64,000 bases of DNA from Kineobactrum sediminis (GCF_002868715.1 NZ_PKLZ01000009.1:1-64000); one strand, 5' to 3'. Counted from the first letter of the stretch, positions 24,509-35,154 are shown. Translations and numbers: made by a program. The notes: generated by a model not told the origin, from the sequence alone.

Positions 24509-25363
24509 ATGGCCACTAAAACGCCCTTTCCCATGCCTGCGCTGTCCGTATCCGTGGTGCTCCACCACAGTGATCTCGCGCGCCTGGAGACGACACTGCG
24601 TACCCTGCTGCGGGCAGCTGTTGTGGCGCGTGATGCCGCAGTGCTGGGTGTTGTCAGTATCTCGATTATTGATAACTCGGTTTCCGACCGGTATCACCAG
24701 GCATTGCTGTCTACCCTGGCCGGGCTTGACCCTGTTGCAGCGGGAATAGCCCTGGAGTGCCGGGCATTACCAGCGAATGTGGGTTATGGCGTGGGCCATA
24801 ATGAAGCATTTCGTGCTACGCAGGGCGATTTTCACTTGGTGCTCAATCCGGATATTGAGCTGGATACGCAGGTCCTTAGCCACGGATTGCAATACCTTGT
24901 ACAGCGTCCCGGTACGGTACTGGTGTGCCCGCGCGGTATTGACGCCGCGGGTGCTCCGGCCTACCTGAACAAGCGTTACCCCAGCGTGCTGGTGCTGGTT
25001 CTTCGTGCGCTTCCGCTGGAGCGCCTGCGGCGCTGTTTTGCCGACCGTCTTGCCGACTATGAAATGCACGACATCGAGTGTGCGGGTGAGGGCGCGACCG
25101 TGCGACTGGCAAGCGGATGTTTCATGCTGGTTCGCAGCGCCGCGTTCAGGGCTGTGGGGGGGTTTTATGACCGCTACTTCCTCTATTTTGAAGATTATGA
25201 TCTGTCCCTGCGTCTCGCCCAACAGGGGGCCATAGAATATTTGCCGGATATGATCGTGCGCCACTACGGTGGCGGCAGTGCGCGCAAAAACTGGCGTCAT
25301 CGCGGTTGGTTCCTGCGTTCCGGCCTGCGTTTTTTCACCGATCACGGCTGGCGCTGGATATAG
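24509..25363 (+). CDS. GT2-family glycosyltransferase (rhamnosyltransferase-like)
   Basis: About 284 residues. The GT-A fold starts with SVSVVLHHSD and continues with a nucleotide-sugar region ISIIDNS, then NVGYGVGHNEAF and the DxD-like FHLVLNPDIEL. The acceptor region has ASGCFMLVRSAAFRAVGGFYDRYFLYFEDYDLSLRLAQQG, typical of bacterial rhamnosyl- and related transferases. No membrane segment is seen, though it probably acts at the membrane in cell-surface polysaccharide or lipopolysaccharide synthesis. The open frame extends upstream into the divergent Nramp gene; the ATG at 24509 (alternative 24533) is preferred because the domain begins just after it. There is no polysaccharide gene cluster around it. 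Confidence 0.8.
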   Translation: MATKTPFPMPALSVSVVLHHSDLARLETTLRTLLRAAVVARDAAVLGVVSISIIDNSVSDRYHQALLSTLAGLDPVAAGIALECRALPANVGYGVGHNEAFRATQGDFHLVLNPDIELDTQVLSHGLQYLVQRPGTVLVCPRGIDAAGAPAYLNKRYPSVLVLVLRALPLERLRRCFADRLADYEMHDIECAGEGATVRLASGCFMLVRSAAFRAVGGFYDRYFLYFEDYDLSLRLAQQGAIEYLPDMIVRHYGGGSARKNWRHRGWFLRSGLRFFTDHGWRWI

Positions 25364-25414
25364 CTGCATGCCCGAACCTGTTAGACTAGTCGCTCGTACT
25401 GGTCCTGGAATGTG

Positions 25415-26107
25415 ATGTCTACTACCCACGAACTCAATAAGCTTGCCTACTTCGATGCACTCGGGCTGGAGTTGCTGGTGGCGGTCAGGCCATTGCCCGG
25501 TGCGGCTGCCAGTGCGCCTCGCTGTATCCTGCAGGTGCCCCCGGTAACGGCGGCGCCGGCCACGGAAAGCACCCCGACGCAGCCCGAAGCACAGATGCCA
25601 CACATTGAGATGGATAAAGTGCCGGCAGCGCGAACCGCGCCCAGGGCTCCCGGCCCCGCTGGGTCGCCGGCGGCAAACAGGATACGGGAGCCCGCATTCC
25701 ACATGGCCGCGGTGGTAGCTGGCGGTTGTCTCTGGCTGGATACATTGCCCGCCCCCATACTTCCACCTGACCAGCTGAAACTGATACAGGCCATGGCTCA
25801 TGCCGTTGCCGGCACACAAGGCCAACCCACGGTTACCCGCTTTGACTGGCCACTGCATGGCAATCGCCAGCTTGATCTTGGTCCTGGCGCCGCCGCAGCA
25901 GCGTTGACCAGTTTCGTTCAGCGCCAGTTGCAGCAACATCACTGTCGAGCCCTGGTATTACTGGGGACGGATAGCGGAGACCGTCTGCAGGCCGGCGAGC
26001 TGCCGGATATTGCTACCGTGTCAGTACCCCTGGGTTGCGCGGAATTATTGGCGCAGCCCCTGCGCAAACGCGAGGCATGGCTGGCCCTTGAGTCCCTGTG
26101 CCGTTAA
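25415..26107 (+). CDS. HolD-like protein upstream of rimI (putative DNA polymerase III psi)
   Basis: About 230 residues. The N-terminal stretch (NKLAYFDALGLELLVAVRPL) resembles the start of psi subunits. A long Pro/Ala-rich linker (about 45-90) follows. The last half has AAVVAGGCLWLDTLP, a LVLLGTD segment and LLAQPLRKREAWLALESL, the 'KR-x-W' ending that psi-like proteins of pseudomonads share. The identification rests mainly on synteny: in E. coli holD directly precedes rimI, as here, where rimI starts within its last 10 bp. The linker is unlike the compact E. coli HolD. A GTG one codon upstream (25412) is an alternative start. Confidence 0.5.
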   Translation: MSTTHELNKLAYFDALGLELLVAVRPLPGAAASAPRCILQVPPVTAAPATESTPTQPEAQMPHIEMDKVPAARTAPRAPGPAGSPAANRIREPAFHMAAVVAGGCLWLDTLPAPILPPDQLKLIQAMAHAVAGTQGQPTVTRFDWPLHGNRQLDLGPGAAAAALTSFVQRQLQQHHCRALVLLGTDSGDRLQAGELPDIATVSVPLGCAELLAQPLRKREAWLALESLCR

Positions 26108-26565
26108 CAACAGAACCGGTGATCCGGCGAGCCGTGCCGGTCGATGCAGCCGGGCTGGCGCGATTGGATGCAGCGGCTGCACCCTGGCCCTGGCGGGAGG
26201 AACAGTACCGAAAATCCTGCATGGTCGGGGCGGGCAATGCTGAACAGGCATTATTGCTGGAGCACGATGGTGCGTTGCAGGGTTTTGTCGTGTTTGCCCG
26301 CGAGCTGGATGACGGCAGTATCTACAATATTGTGGTCGCAAGCGCAGCTCGCCGCCGGGGTTACGCTGCGTTACTACTTGATGCGGCGATAGTGGCCCTC
26401 GCCGATACGGGTGCCCGGCGTTGCCTGCTGGAGGTTCGCAAGTCCAACACAGCCGCCCGCCGTCTTTACGAGCTGGCCGGATTCCACTTTGATGGCGTTC
26501 GCCGCAATTATTACCCCCTGCCTGAGGGCAGGGAGGATGCAATACTAATGTCGCGCGATTTATAG
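26098..26565 (+). CDS. rimI: Ribosomal protein bS18 alanine N-acetyltransferase
   Basis: A 155-residue GNAT enzyme. After the start helices (IRRAVPVDAAGLARLDA) comes a WREEQYRKS substrate region. The acetyl-CoA loop IVVASAARRRGYAALLLDAAI is next, then LEVRKSNTAARRLYELAGF and VRRNYYPLPEGREDAILMSRDL, which matches the RimI C-terminus. It acetylates the N-terminal Ala of ribosomal protein S18. It starts with GTG and overlaps the upstream HolD-like gene by 10 bp, so the two are co-translated. Confidence comes from both motifs and the holD-rimI order. Confidence 0.88.
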   Translation: MPLTTEPVIRRAVPVDAAGLARLDAAAAPWPWREEQYRKSCMVGAGNAEQALLLEHDGALQGFVVFARELDDGSIYNIVVASAARRRGYAALLLDAAIVALADTGARRCLLEVRKSNTAARRLYELAGFHFDGVRRNYYPLPEGREDAILMSRDL

Positions 26566-26575
26566 GGAGCAGGGC

Positions 26576-26989
26576 ATGAATGTGCTTGAAACCGAGACCT
26601 GGTCAATGGCGTTAGCCCCCGAATGGTGGGCTGAGGCGGAAGAGGACGGCACCATCCTGGTGGGTGATGAGGATGATGTAGGCTGTATAGAAATCAATAC
26701 ACTGCACAAGGAAGCCGGCGATTTTGATGCAGCGGAACTGAAGGCCATTGCCACGGCTGAATCCCCGGAGGCCGGGGACTGGCAGCAGGTGCGCCTGGGG
26801 GATTTTGGCGGCTGGTATACCGCTTTCACGGAGGGTGATGCCGGAGTGCGCGAATGGTACGTTGCCGCGGGCTCACAGTTACTCTTTATTACCTACAGCT
26901 GCGACCTGGATAATGCCGGCATGGATGACTCCGCGGTAGATGCCCTGCTCGACACCCTGGCTGTGTCTTCCGCCACAGAAGTCAGCTGA
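26576..26989 (+). CDS. Small acidic protein of unknown function
   Basis: A 137-residue, strongly acidic, cytoplasmic protein without signal peptide or membrane helices. Trp-rich segments occur near the start ([17 protein letters not shown]) and in [17 protein letters not shown], with a strand pattern that suggests a small alpha/beta domain such as those found in immunity or stress proteins. I do not recognise a family. ATG 26576 follows the rimI stop by 10 bp with GGGAG upstream, so it belongs to the holD-like/rimI operon. Its stop overlaps the convergent rnfE stop by 8 bp, and no terminator is seen between them. Confidence 0.7.
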   Translation: MNVLETETWSMALAPEWWAEAEEDGTILVGDEDDVGCIEINTLHKEAGDFDAAELKAIATAESPEAGDWQQVRLGDFGGWYTAFTEGDAGVREWYVAAGSQLLFITYSCDLDNAGMDDSAVDALLDTLAVSSATEVS

Positions 26990-27695
26990 TGGTGCCGGTC
27001 ACCCGGACGCGTTTTGCGCCCTTGACCGGCGCCGCCCTGAGCGCATCCTGGCGGCGCTTGATTTGCCGGTCCACCAGGTTTTTACCGGCAATAAGCAAGC
27101 CGGTAAAGATGAACGCACCCGGTGGCAGGATAGCGAGCAGGAAGGGCTGGTAATCCGCCACCAGTACCCATTTCCAGTTGGCGGCAGCAGGGCCGAACAG
27201 CAGGTTCATGTCGGCAAACAGGGCGCCCGTGCCCAGTAGCTCCCGCAGTGCGCCCAGGACGATCAATACCACCCCAAACCCCAGTCCCATACTCAGGCCG
27301 TCATAGAACGCGGGCCCGATGGCATGCTTGCTGGCGAAGGCATCGGCGCGACCGAGAATCACACAATTAGTGGTAATCAGAGGCAGGAATATACCCAGGA
27401 TAAGGTATAACTCATAGGCAAAGGCCTGCATCAAAAGCTCAGTGCAGGTCACCGCCGACGCAATGATCATCACGAACACCGGTAACCTGACCGCGTCGGA
27501 CACGACATTACGGATTATGGATACCGCGGTATTTGAGCAGATCAGCACCAGGGTAGTTGCCGCCGCAAGCCCCAGTGCATTGACGACACTACCGGTGACC
27601 GCCAGTAGCGGGCAGAGGCCGAGTAGCTGCACAATGGCCGGGTTATTCTTCCATAAGCCATTGAGAGTGAGCTCGCCGTAGCTGGGGGTTTTCAT
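26982..27695 (-). CDS. rnfE: Rnf/Rsx electron transport complex subunit E
   Basis: A 237-residue membrane protein with about six helices. It is homologous to RnfA, with the shared [18 protein letters not shown] and [19 protein letters not shown] (the paired Cys contribute to the membrane Fe-S cluster between RnfA and RnfE). It ends with a basic cytoplasmic tail. Part of the Rnf complex, which couples ferredoxin/NADH electron transfer to ion movement, or which keeps SoxR reduced in enterobacteria. It is the last rnf gene; nth, which follows in E. coli, is not present. ATGA overlap with rnfG. Confidence 0.95.
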   Translation of the reverse strand: MKTPSYGELTLNGLWKNNPAIVQLLGLCPLLAVTGSVVNALGLAAATTLVLICSNTAVSIIRNVVSDAVRLPVFVMIIASAVTCTELLMQAFAYELYLILGIFLPLITTNCVILGRADAFASKHAIGPAFYDGLSMGLGFGVVLIVLGALRELLGTGALFADMNLLFGPAAANWKWVLVADYQPFLLAILPPGAFIFTGLLIAGKNLVDRQIKRRQDALRAAPVKGAKRVRVTGTIS

Positions 27696-28348
27696 GCCTG
27701 GTCTCCCGTCGCCGGCTTGTCGGCCGGGGTTGCAAATACAATAGCACGATGGCTTTCGACGAATAACAGTGCTCGCAGCACTCCGGCTACCACAGCCCGG
27801 GGGGTAATGGTGGCCCCGGTAAACTGGTCAAAGACCCCTCCGTCCTTTTTAACCCCCCAGCGCTGAGGTGGCGGGCTGTCCAGTGAGCGGCCGTTGAAAT
27901 CCAGTATCCAGTCCGATTTCCTGAGATCGATTTTATCGCCCAGGCCCGGCGTCTCCCGGTGGTTCAAAGCCCGTACCCCGGCGATACTGCCATCACGGTT
28001 AACGCCGACAATCAGTTCAATATCCCCGCTGTAACCATCCCGGACCAGCACCGGGACAATCACTGCCACCGCCTTGTCACCCTGTCTGGCAATATATAGC
28101 TGTCGATCTTCACGCAGGCCCAGCCCGGGAGTATCAGCCGGTAACGGCAGGGTGTCATCGAGCATGCTGTTATCGTGGCGTTCCCGAGGCACGACTTCCA
28201 GTAAAGCCCTTTGCTCTGCCTGGCGTCGTTCCTGGGCGATGGTATCCCGGGTCAGCAGGTAGGTGCCGGTGATCAGCAGTGCGGTAACCAGGGCAAAAAG
28301 CGCCAGTAAGGCACTATTGCGGGTAATGGATTGCCCAAGCATGCGCAT
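27692..28348 (-). CDS. rnfG: Rnf/Rsx electron transport complex subunit G
   Basis: A 218-residue protein with an N-terminal transmembrane helix and a periplasmic flavin domain. The covalent-FMN motif [11 protein letters not shown] is present, with the acceptor Thr followed by the typical Pro. Conserved [12 protein letters not shown] and SDWILDFNG also mark the family. FMN here passes electrons between RnfD/RnfC and the membrane cluster. Its ATG shares one base with the rnfD stop (TGATG), and its stop overlaps rnfE by 4 bp. Confidence 0.95.
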   Translation of the reverse strand: MRMLGQSITRNSALLALFALVTALLITGTYLLTRDTIAQERRQAEQRALLEVVPRERHDNSMLDDTLPLPADTPGLGLREDRQLYIARQGDKAVAVIVPVLVRDGYSGDIELIVGVNRDGSIAGVRALNHRETPGLGDKIDLRKSDWILDFNGRSLDSPPPQRWGVKKDGGVFDQFTGATITPRAVVAGVLRALLFVESHRAIVFATPADKPATGDQA

Positions 28349-29373
28349 CAGGGTTGGCCTCCGGATTTGGAGTGCCCGTAACTGCGCGGCTGGGTGTAAT
28401 GATCGATAAAGGGCGCTGAAAAATTGGCGACCAGAACAGCAAAGGCGACCGCGTCGGGGTAGTTACCCCAGGCGCGGATGAGATACACCAGCGTGCCGAT
28501 CAGGGCACCGAAAATCAAGCGTCCGCGCACCGAGACAGCCGATGAAACGGGGTCGGTGATAATGAAAAATGCCCCGAACATGGTGGCGCCGCTGAGCAGG
28601 TGAAAGAGGGGGGAGCCGCCGCTTGCGGAGCTGCCGCCGTCGTAGAACAGGGCTGCCATCAAGCCCAGTGAGGCCAGCATGGCCACAGGTGCGTGCCAGC
28701 TGAATACCCGCCGGTAAAGCAGCCACAGGCCCCCCGCCAGAAACGCCAGGTTCACCCATTCCCAGCCAATACCCGCCCAGCGCCCAAAGAGAGGGTCGCG
28801 CCACAAATCTTCCAGTAACAGGCTATTGTTCTGGCGGACCATGTCCAGCGGTGTCGCCATGGTGACAGCGTCGTACTGTGCTGGAAGAAAACAGGCCTGC
28901 AGTGCCTGCAGCAGTCCCGGCACCTCTCCCAGCCCGCGTGGTGGCGCCCAAGCGGTCATTTGTACCGGGAATGAAATGAGCAGTACCACATAGCCGACCA
29001 TGGCAGGGTTGAAGGGATTGTAGCCAAGCCCTCCGTACAGGTGCTTGGCCATCAGAATGGCGGATGCCACCCCTATTGCGATCAGCCACCAGGGCGCATA
29101 GGGCGGTAATGCTATGCCCAGCAACGTGGCGGTCACCAGGGCGCTGTAATCCTGCAAATAGAAACCCAGTGGCTTGCGACGTAAAGTCAGCGCCAGGGCC
29201 TCGCAGGCAACGGCGACCAGGCTGGCCCAGATAATGTTGACCAGGCTGCCGAAGCCGAAAAACCAGGTCAACGCTATTACGCCCGGCACCGTGGCGATTA
29301 ATACCCGCCGCATTACCGAGGCAGTACTGTCGCTCCCGTGGGCGTGGGGTGAACTGATCCGGATCAATGTCAT
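28348..29373 (-). CDS. rnfD: Rnf/Rsx electron transport complex subunit D
   Basis: A 341-residue polytopic membrane protein (about nine helices). The periplasmic covalent-flavin site is LLSGATMFGAFFIITDPVSS, and the family segment GGLGYNPFNPAMVGYV is present. Together with RnfG it holds FMN and forms much of the ion-translocating core. Start and stop are joined to rnfC and rnfG by one-base overlaps. Confidence 0.95.
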   Translation of the reverse strand: MTLIRISSPHAHGSDSTASVMRRVLIATVPGVIALTWFFGFGSLVNIIWASLVAVACEALALTLRRKPLGFYLQDYSALVTATLLGIALPPYAPWWLIAIGVASAILMAKHLYGGLGYNPFNPAMVGYVVLLISFPVQMTAWAPPRGLGEVPGLLQALQACFLPAQYDAVTMATPLDMVRQNNSLLLEDLWRDPLFGRWAGIGWEWVNLAFLAGGLWLLYRRVFSWHAPVAMLASLGLMAALFYDGGSSASGGSPLFHLLSGATMFGAFFIITDPVSSAVSVRGRLIFGALIGTLVYLIRAWGNYPDAVAFAVLVANFSAPFIDHYTQPRSYGHSKSGGQP

Positions 29374-31109
29374 CAGGGTGTTTCCCGCTCTGCTGGCGAC
29401 TGTTCAGCGGCGGAGATCCTGTCCCGCAATCGCTGTACAGTGGCCTCCAGTGCGGTCACGATTTTATTGTCTTCGCCAGCTTCGCGGCTTAATGCCAGCC
29501 GTTGCTCTGTCTTTGCCAGTTTTTCCCGCAGGGCTGCCAGCTGTTTCACACCGCCGTCCGGCGTATTGGCGGGGGCTGTACCCTGTTGTGCCGTTTTCCG
29601 GGCCCTGGCCCGTTCAATCGCGGCCTGCACCGGATCTTCATCCCCACCTTCGGCGGCCAGCTCAGCGCGCTTTTCGGCCGCCTGTTTGCGGGCAGCCCGT
29701 TTCGCTTCGCGCTCGGCTTCTTCCCGGGCGATCCGCTCTTGTCGCGCTTCAAAACGCAGGCGGGCCTGCTCTGATTTTTCGTGGTCGCGGCGCTGCTTGA
29801 CTATGTCTGCTTTCGCCGCCCGGTAATATTGCACCAGCGGGATATGACTGGGGCATACCCAGGAACAGGCGCCGCATTCAATACAGTCGAACAGGTTGTG
29901 CTGTTCAAGCTTGTCAAATTCCTTGCCCTGGGCGAACCAGAACAACTGCTGGGGTAAGAGGCTGGCGGGGCAGGCCTGGGCGCACAGGCCACAGCGTATG
30001 CAGGGCTGGGCGGGTGGCGGCGTGGGCATTTCCCGGGTCGTCGGCGCCAGCACGCAGTTGGTGGTCTTGACCACCGGAACCTCGGCTCCGCTAACAGTGA
30101 ACCCCATCATTGGCCCGCCCATGATGAGGCGTTCGCACTTTTCGGCGCTGAAGCCCGCCAGTGCCAGCAGATGAGCCATGGGGGTGCCCAGCAGCACCTC
30201 AAAGTTCCCGGGGGCGGTTACCGCATCGCCGGTAACCGTGGTGATACGTGAAATCAACGGGCGCCCGTAAATGACAGCATTTCGTACTGCCACCGCCGTG
30301 CCCACGTTCTGGCAGATGACACCGATATCGGCGGGCAAGCCCCCGCTGGGGACCTGTTTGCCAGTAAGGATTTCAATCAATTGTTTCTCGCCACCAGAGG
30401 GGTACTTGGTGGGGAAAGTGATGATTTCAACATCGCTGCCCGCTGCTGCAGTCTTGAGTGCGGCGATGGCTGCCGGCTTGTTATCCTCAATCCCGAACAG
30501 GATTTCCTGGGGCTTGAGGATATGGCGCATAATGTCAACGCCAGCGAGGATGTCGGCGGCGCGCTCCTGCATCAGGATATCATCCGCGGTAATGTACGGC
30601 TCGCACTCGGTGCCATTGATGATCAGGGTAGTGATGCCGGCGCCGGGTTTGCCCGCCAGTTTTACCGCGGTCGGGAAGCCTGCGCCGCCCATGCCGGCTA
30701 TACCGGCACTACGGATTTTCTCGAGTAGTGCCGATGGCTCGCAAGCCCGGTAATTCCGGATGCCGCTGGGTTCCTCCACCCATTCATCACGGCCATCGCA
30801 CTCAATGACGACACAGGGCGCACTGTAACCTGAAGGGTGGGGTACCGGTCGATCTTCTATCGCCAGTATCTGGCCCGAGCTGGGTGCATGCAGCGGTACG
30901 CTGACATGACCGGCAGCCGAGGCAATCAGCTGTCCCTTGAGAACCCGGTCGCCCGGGCTTACTAAAGGCTGTGAGGGTGCGCCAATGTGTTGCGCCAGCG
31001 GCAGGATCAGCTGGGAGGGAATACCGGCAGGACGTATTCCGGTGGCAAGCGACTGGAGCTTGTTCTCCGCCGGGTGAATGCCACCATGAAAATCATGGAT
31101 CCGCCTCAT
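29373..31109 (-). CDS. rnfC: Rnf/Rsx electron transport complex subunit C
   Basis: A 578-residue protein. It begins with a barrel-sandwich domain ([11 protein letters not shown]). A Complex-I 51-kDa-like NADH/FMN domain follows ([13 protein letters not shown] and [16 protein letters not shown]). Two 4Fe-4S sites are present: [12 protein letters not shown] and [12 protein letters not shown]. The last ~130 residues are a charged, Ala/Arg/Glu-rich coiled coil ([21 protein letters not shown]), variable in length in this family. It is the NADH-interacting peripheral subunit. ATGA overlap with rnfB. Confidence 0.95.
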   Translation of the reverse strand: MRRIHDFHGGIHPAENKLQSLATGIRPAGIPSQLILPLAQHIGAPSQPLVSPGDRVLKGQLIASAAGHVSVPLHAPSSGQILAIEDRPVPHPSGYSAPCVVIECDGRDEWVEEPSGIRNYRACEPSALLEKIRSAGIAGMGGAGFPTAVKLAGKPGAGITTLIINGTECEPYITADDILMQERAADILAGVDIMRHILKPQEILFGIEDNKPAAIAALKTAAAGSDVEIITFPTKYPSGGEKQLIEILTGKQVPSGGLPADIGVICQNVGTAVAVRNAVIYGRPLISRITTVTGDAVTAPGNFEVLLGTPMAHLLALAGFSAEKCERLIMGGPMMGFTVSGAEVPVVKTTNCVLAPTTREMPTPPPAQPCIRCGLCAQACPASLLPQQLFWFAQGKEFDKLEQHNLFDCIECGACSWVCPSHIPLVQYYRAAKADIVKQRRDHEKSEQARLRFEARQERIAREEAEREAKRAARKQAAEKRAELAAEGGDEDPVQAAIERARARKTAQQGTAPANTPDGGVKQLAALREKLAKTEQRLALSREAGEDNKIVTALEATVQRLRDRISAAEQSPAERETP

Positions 31110-31726
31110 GCCGCGCGCTCTTCCGGGGAAGCGTCCGAGGCAATGACGTCGAGGTTGCGGCTGGCAGTTTGCGGCAATGGCCAGTGCCAGGACTGCAGGC
31201 CCTCTTCTACCGGAATCATGTCAATACAGTCGACCGGGCAAGGTTCAACGCAGAGGTCACAGCCGGTGCATTCACTGGCGATTACAGTATGCATCTGCTT
31301 GGCGGCGCCGAGGATTGCGTCCACCGGGCAGGCCTGGATGCACTTGGTGCAGCCGATGCATTCATCTTCACGAATATAAGCCACGGTTTTGGCTTTTTCC
31401 TCCCCGTGTTCTTCATCCAGTACCGGGGCCTCTACGTCCAGCAAGTCTGCCAGCGCCTGGATTGTGGCCTGGCCTCCGGGCGGGCACTTGTTGATGGCCT
31501 CGCCGTTGGCAATGGCCTCGGCATAGGGCCGGCAGCCGGGGTACCCGCACTGGCCGCACTGGGTCTGGGGTAGAATTTCGTTAATCTGGTCGGCGATGGG
31601 ATTGCCTTCGGTACGAAAACGTACCGCGGCGTAACCCAGCAGTGCACCGAAGGGTGCTCCCAGGCCAACCAGGGCAACAAGTGCAGCAAGCAGCGGGTAT
31701 TGTGCTATCAGTTCGACCATATTCAT
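31106..31726 (-). CDS. rnfB: Rnf/Rsx electron transport complex subunit B
   Basis: A 206-residue protein. An N-terminal membrane helix is followed by the 4Fe-4S motif [16 protein letters not shown], then a ferredoxin domain with two clusters: [14 protein letters not shown] and [14 protein letters not shown]. This is the ferredoxin-facing subunit of Rnf. The C-terminal tail is short. ATGA overlaps join it to rnfA and rnfC. Confidence 0.95.
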   Translation of the reverse strand: MNMVELIAQYPLLAALVALVGLGAPFGALLGYAAVRFRTEGNPIADQINEILPQTQCGQCGYPGCRPYAEAIANGEAINKCPPGGQATIQALADLLDVEAPVLDEEHGEEKAKTVAYIREDECIGCTKCIQACPVDAILGAAKQMHTVIASECTGCDLCVEPCPVDCIDMIPVEEGLQSWHWPLPQTASRNLDVIASDASPEERAA

Positions 31727-32301
31727 ACCAACCCGGCAAAGCCCATAAAGGCCAGCGCCATCATGCCGGCGGTGACCATACCAATGGCCGCACCCTCGAA
31801 GGGTTCCGGTACATCCGCGACCGCCAGCCGCTCACGCAAGGCGGCAAACAAAACCAGCACCAGGGAAAAACCCAGGGCTGCGCCAAAACCGTAAAACAGC
31901 GACTGCAAAAAGTTGTGATCCTTATTGAGATTGAGCAGGGCTACCCCCAATACCGCGCAGTTGGTGGTAATCAGGGGCAGATACACACCCAGCACCCGAT
32001 GAAGGAGCGGGCTGCTCTTGCGCACCACCATCTCGGTAAACTGGACCACAACCGCAATCACCAGGATAAAGGAGATGGTACGCAGGTATTCGAGCCCCAG
32101 CGGCTCCAACAGCAGGTTGTAGGTCAGGTGGCTGCAGGCAGAGGCGAGGGTGAGGACAAAGGTCGTTGCCATGGACATCCCCATGGCGGTTTCCAGTTTA
32201 TTGGAGACACCCATGAAGGGGCACAATCCGAGGAATTGCACCAACACAAAATTGTTGACCAGGATGGCGCTGATCAACAGGATGGAGTAGTCCGCTAGCA
32301 C
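31723..32301 (-). CDS. rnfA: Rnf/Rsx electron transport complex subunit A
   Basis: A 192-residue membrane protein with six helices and the two half-site cysteines: [13 protein letters not shown] and [16 protein letters not shown]. It starts with GTG ([18 protein letters not shown]), with only a weak RBS. First gene of the rnfABCDGE operon, about 120 bp after metG on the same strand; that gap may hold the rnf promoter. Confidence 0.95.
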   Translation of the reverse strand: MLADYSILLISAILVNNFVLVQFLGLCPFMGVSNKLETAMGMSMATTFVLTLASACSHLTYNLLLEPLGLEYLRTISFILVIAVVVQFTEMVVRKSSPLLHRVLGVYLPLITTNCAVLGVALLNLNKDHNFLQSLFYGFGAALGFSLVLVLFAALRERLAVADVPEPFEGAAIGMVTAGMMALAFMGFAGLV

Positions 32302-32422
32302 AGTGTGTGTCGCCCGATCTCGCCGTCATGTGGCCGGTAATGGTAAGGAGTTATCCTGGAGGAAACAATCATCTGTCGAGGATAAGCTTATAACCGGTTT
32401 TTGCGCTACGCCAGCTCACGAT

Positions 32423-34090
32423 TCAGGTTTGTTCGGCACGGGTATCTTCGGCGCTTGCCGCCAGCATGGCCTCTATCTGCGCTGGATCTATCCGGGTCAG
32501 CAGCGGCTTGAACGTGGCCAGCTGGTGATCCAGCAGGGGGCCGTTGAGGGCTGTCCAGTCCAGTGAGCAGTTAAGGAAAGCCTCTGCCTTGTCGGCCATG
32601 GCGGGCAATACCGGCTTGAGGTAGGTCAATAGTACCCGAAACAGGTTGATGCCCACGCTGCATATGGCGTGCACGTCCTTTTCGCGACCGGGCTCCCTGG
32701 CGAGCACCCAGGGCTTGTGCTCGTCAATATACTGGTTGGCGCGATCAGCCAGCGCGACGATGCTGCGTACCGCCTTACTGTATTCGCGCTGCTCGAAAAG
32801 CAGGGCTATAGCATCGCCCGCGGCCATGAAATCCGCCAGCATGGCCGGTTCCGCGCAGGTTGCGGCAGTCCGGTTGTCAAAACCCTTGCGCAGGAAACCG
32901 GCGCAGCGGCTGGCAATATTGACAATCTTGCCGACCACATCGGCATTTACCCGCTGCACAAAGTCCTCCAGGTTGAGGTCTATATCGTCTACCGCGGCAC
33001 TGAGCTTGGCGGCGAAATAATAGCGCAGGTATTCGGCATCCAGGTGCTGAAGGTAGGTGCCCGCCTTGATAAAGGTGCCGCGACTCTTGGACATTTTGGT
33101 GCCGTTTACCGTCAGGAAGCCGTGGGCATAAATGGCGCTCGGTGTGCGCAGGCCGGCGGAGTGCAGCATGGCCGGCCAGAACAGGCCGTGGAAATTAATG
33201 ATGTCCTTGCCGATAAAGTGGTAGAGCTCGGTGTCCGCATCCTGCTGCCAGTAGCGATCGAAATCGCGCCCGCTGCGGTTACAGTAATTCTCGAAGCTGG
33301 CGATATAGCCGATCGGTGCATCCAGCCAGACATAAAAGTATTTGCCGGGCTCATCGGGGATCTCGAAACCGAAATAGGGCGCATCGCGACTGATGTCCCA
33401 TTCCTGCAGGCCGGCGTCGGTCCACTCGCGCAATTTATTGGCCACCTGTGGCTGTAAAGTGCCCGAGTCAATCCACTTCTTGAGCATATCCGCAAGGGCC
33501 GGAAGGGTGAAAAAGAAGTGGATGGAATCCTTTTGTATGGGCGTTGCACCGGATATCGCCGATACCGGGTCGATCAGGTCGGTGGGACTGTAAGTGGCGC
33601 CGCAGGCTTCACAATTGTCACCATACTGGTCGGGTACCTTGCAGCGAGGACAAGTACCCTTGATGAAGCGCTCTGCTAAAAAGAGTTGTTTCTCCGGGTC
33701 GAAGGCCTGGGTGACAGTGTGGCTGGCGATGTGTCCATTGGCTTTCAGGCGTCGATAGATTTCCTCGCTCCAATACCTGTTTTCCGCGGAATGGGTCGTG
33801 TAATAGTTATCAAAGCCGATCATGAAGCCGGCGCTGTCGTGCTCGTGCTCCCGGCGAATGCTGTCAATCTGCTCTTCCGGTGTAATTCCGCGCTTTTCCG
33901 CGGTCAGCATGATCGCCGTACCGTGGGCGTCATCCGCGCACACGTATACGCAATCATGGCCCCTGGACTTCTGGAACCTGACCCAGATATCGGTTTGCAC
34001 CTGCTCCAGCAAGTGTCCCAGGTGCAGGGAGCCATTGGCGTAGGGCAGGGCGCTGGTCACCAGTATTGTGCGGGCGGGAGTGTCAGCCAT
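32423..34090 (-). CDS. metG: Methionyl-tRNA synthetase lacking the C-terminal tRNA-binding domain
   Basis: About 555 residues. The class I core has the HIGH-type HLGHL, the zinc-binding CPRC...CEAC connective domain and KMSKS ([10 protein letters not shown]), followed by the anticodon-binding helical bundle. It charges tRNA-Met. E. coli MetG runs to 677 residues with an EMAPII/Trbp111-like dimerisation domain. Here the protein stops just after the linker ([11 protein letters not shown]...), and only 121 bp separate it from rnfA, so the domain is really absent and not frameshifted. The ATG at 34090 matches the conserved start of the catalytic domain; the open frame extends further upstream without support. 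Confidence 0.93.
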   Translation of the reverse strand: MADTPARTILVTSALPYANGSLHLGHLLEQVQTDIWVRFQKSRGHDCVYVCADDAHGTAIMLTAEKRGITPEEQIDSIRREHEHDSAGFMIGFDNYYTTHSAENRYWSEEIYRRLKANGHIASHTVTQAFDPEKQLFLAERFIKGTCPRCKVPDQYGDNCEACGATYSPTDLIDPVSAISGATPIQKDSIHFFFTLPALADMLKKWIDSGTLQPQVANKLREWTDAGLQEWDISRDAPYFGFEIPDEPGKYFYVWLDAPIGYIASFENYCNRSGRDFDRYWQQDADTELYHFIGKDIINFHGLFWPAMLHSAGLRTPSAIYAHGFLTVNGTKMSKSRGTFIKAGTYLQHLDAEYLRYYFAAKLSAAVDDIDLNLEDFVQRVNADVVGKIVNIASRCAGFLRKGFDNRTAATCAEPAMLADFMAAGDAIALLFEQREYSKAVRSIVALADRANQYIDEHKPWVLAREPGREKDVHAICSVGINLFRVLLTYLKPVLPAMADKAEAFLNCSLDWTALNGPLLDHQLATFKPLLTRIDPAQIEAMLAASAEDTRAEQT

Positions 34091-34321
34091 CGGGTCGGGG
34101 AATCCATCATTGCAAAAAAGGGGCGCTACTATAGCGTTTTTGCCGTCAGCTTTCACTTCCGCGATTGAGGGGCGTGAATCCAGCGCAATCGCAGTATTGC
34201 CTCCCGCGTGCAAGCGGCGGCCCGCTGGCATTGTCGTGGCCTTTGCAACTGCCTATACTGGCGTCTCAGTTACCCGCTGCAGCGACAGTCAGCTGCACAT
34301 TTTGCCGGACTCACGACACTC

Positions 34322-35137
34322 ATGAATACAATCAGGCACATTATTGCCGTAGCCTCGGGCAAGGGCGGTGTGGGCAAGTCAACTACTGCCGTTAATCTTG
34401 CCCTGGCGCTGCAGGCGCTGGGCGCGCGGACAGGTCTTCTGGATGCGGATATCTACGGACCCAGCCAGCAGCGCATGCTCGGTATCGACGATGGGGTCAA
34501 GCCAGAGCAGCAGGGTGGGCAGTTCCTGTTGCCGGTTATGGCGCACGGCCTCAAAACCATGTCCATGGCCTATCTTTCCAGCGAGCGCACACCTATGGTG
34601 TGGCGCGGCCCGATGGCGGGTAGCGCGCTGGTACAGATGCTGGAGCAGACCCTGTGGGGCGAACTGGACTACCTGGTAATTGATATGCCCCCGGGCACCG
34701 GTGACATCCAGCTGACCCTCTCGCAAAAGGCGACGGTGGCGGGCGCGGTAATTGTTACCACGCCCCAGGACATTGCGTTACTGGATGCCCGCAAGGGTAT
34801 TGAGATGTTTCGCAAGGTGGACGTGCCGATCCTGGGCATTGTTGAGAATATGGCTGTACATATCTGCAGCCAGTGCGGCCATGCCGAGCATATCTTCGGT
34901 ACGGCCGGCGGCGAGCAGGTGGCCCGGGATTACGGGGTGCCGTTACTGGCCAGCCTGCCCCTGGCACTGTCCATTCGAGAGCAGACCGACGCGGGTACGC
35001 CCACCGTAGCGGTGGCGCCGGAGTCCCCGGAGGCCGCACTTTACATGCAGGCAGCCCGGGCGATTCAAGCCGCCCTTGAGCAGCACGATTCCGGAGCAGT
35101 GCGCGAGTTCCCGGAAATTACCATTTCTGACGACTAA
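34322..35137 (+). CDS. mrp: Mrp/ApbC-type Fe-S cluster carrier ATPase
   Basis: About 271 residues. A deviant Walker A/P-loop [10 protein letters not shown] lies at the N-terminus, with DADIYGPSQ and [11 protein letters not shown] (Walker B region). Near the C-terminal third, HICSQCGH holds the CxxC that binds a bridging 4Fe-4S cluster in the dimer. It delivers Fe-S clusters to target enzymes. The N-terminal DUF59/MIP18 domain found in many Mrp proteins is missing, as in several short members. ATG 34322 starts immediately before the P-loop. It is divergent from metG and followed closely by dcd, an order also known from pseudomonads. Confidence 0.92.
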   Translation: MNTIRHIIAVASGKGGVGKSTTAVNLALALQALGARTGLLDADIYGPSQQRMLGIDDGVKPEQQGGQFLLPVMAHGLKTMSMAYLSSERTPMVWRGPMAGSALVQMLEQTLWGELDYLVIDMPPGTGDIQLTLSQKATVAGAVIVTTPQDIALLDARKGIEMFRKVDVPILGIVENMAVHICSQCGHAEHIFGTAGGEQVARDYGVPLLASLPLALSIREQTDAGTPTVAVAPESPEAALYMQAARAIQAALEQHDSGAVREFPEITISDD

Positions 35138-35154
35138 CGGGAGCGAACAGGCGA

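Noticed and set aside
32302-34090. Frameshift as the explanation for the short MetG
   Set aside because: Only 121 bp separate the metG stop from rnfA, too little for a lost tRNA-binding domain of over 100 residues.
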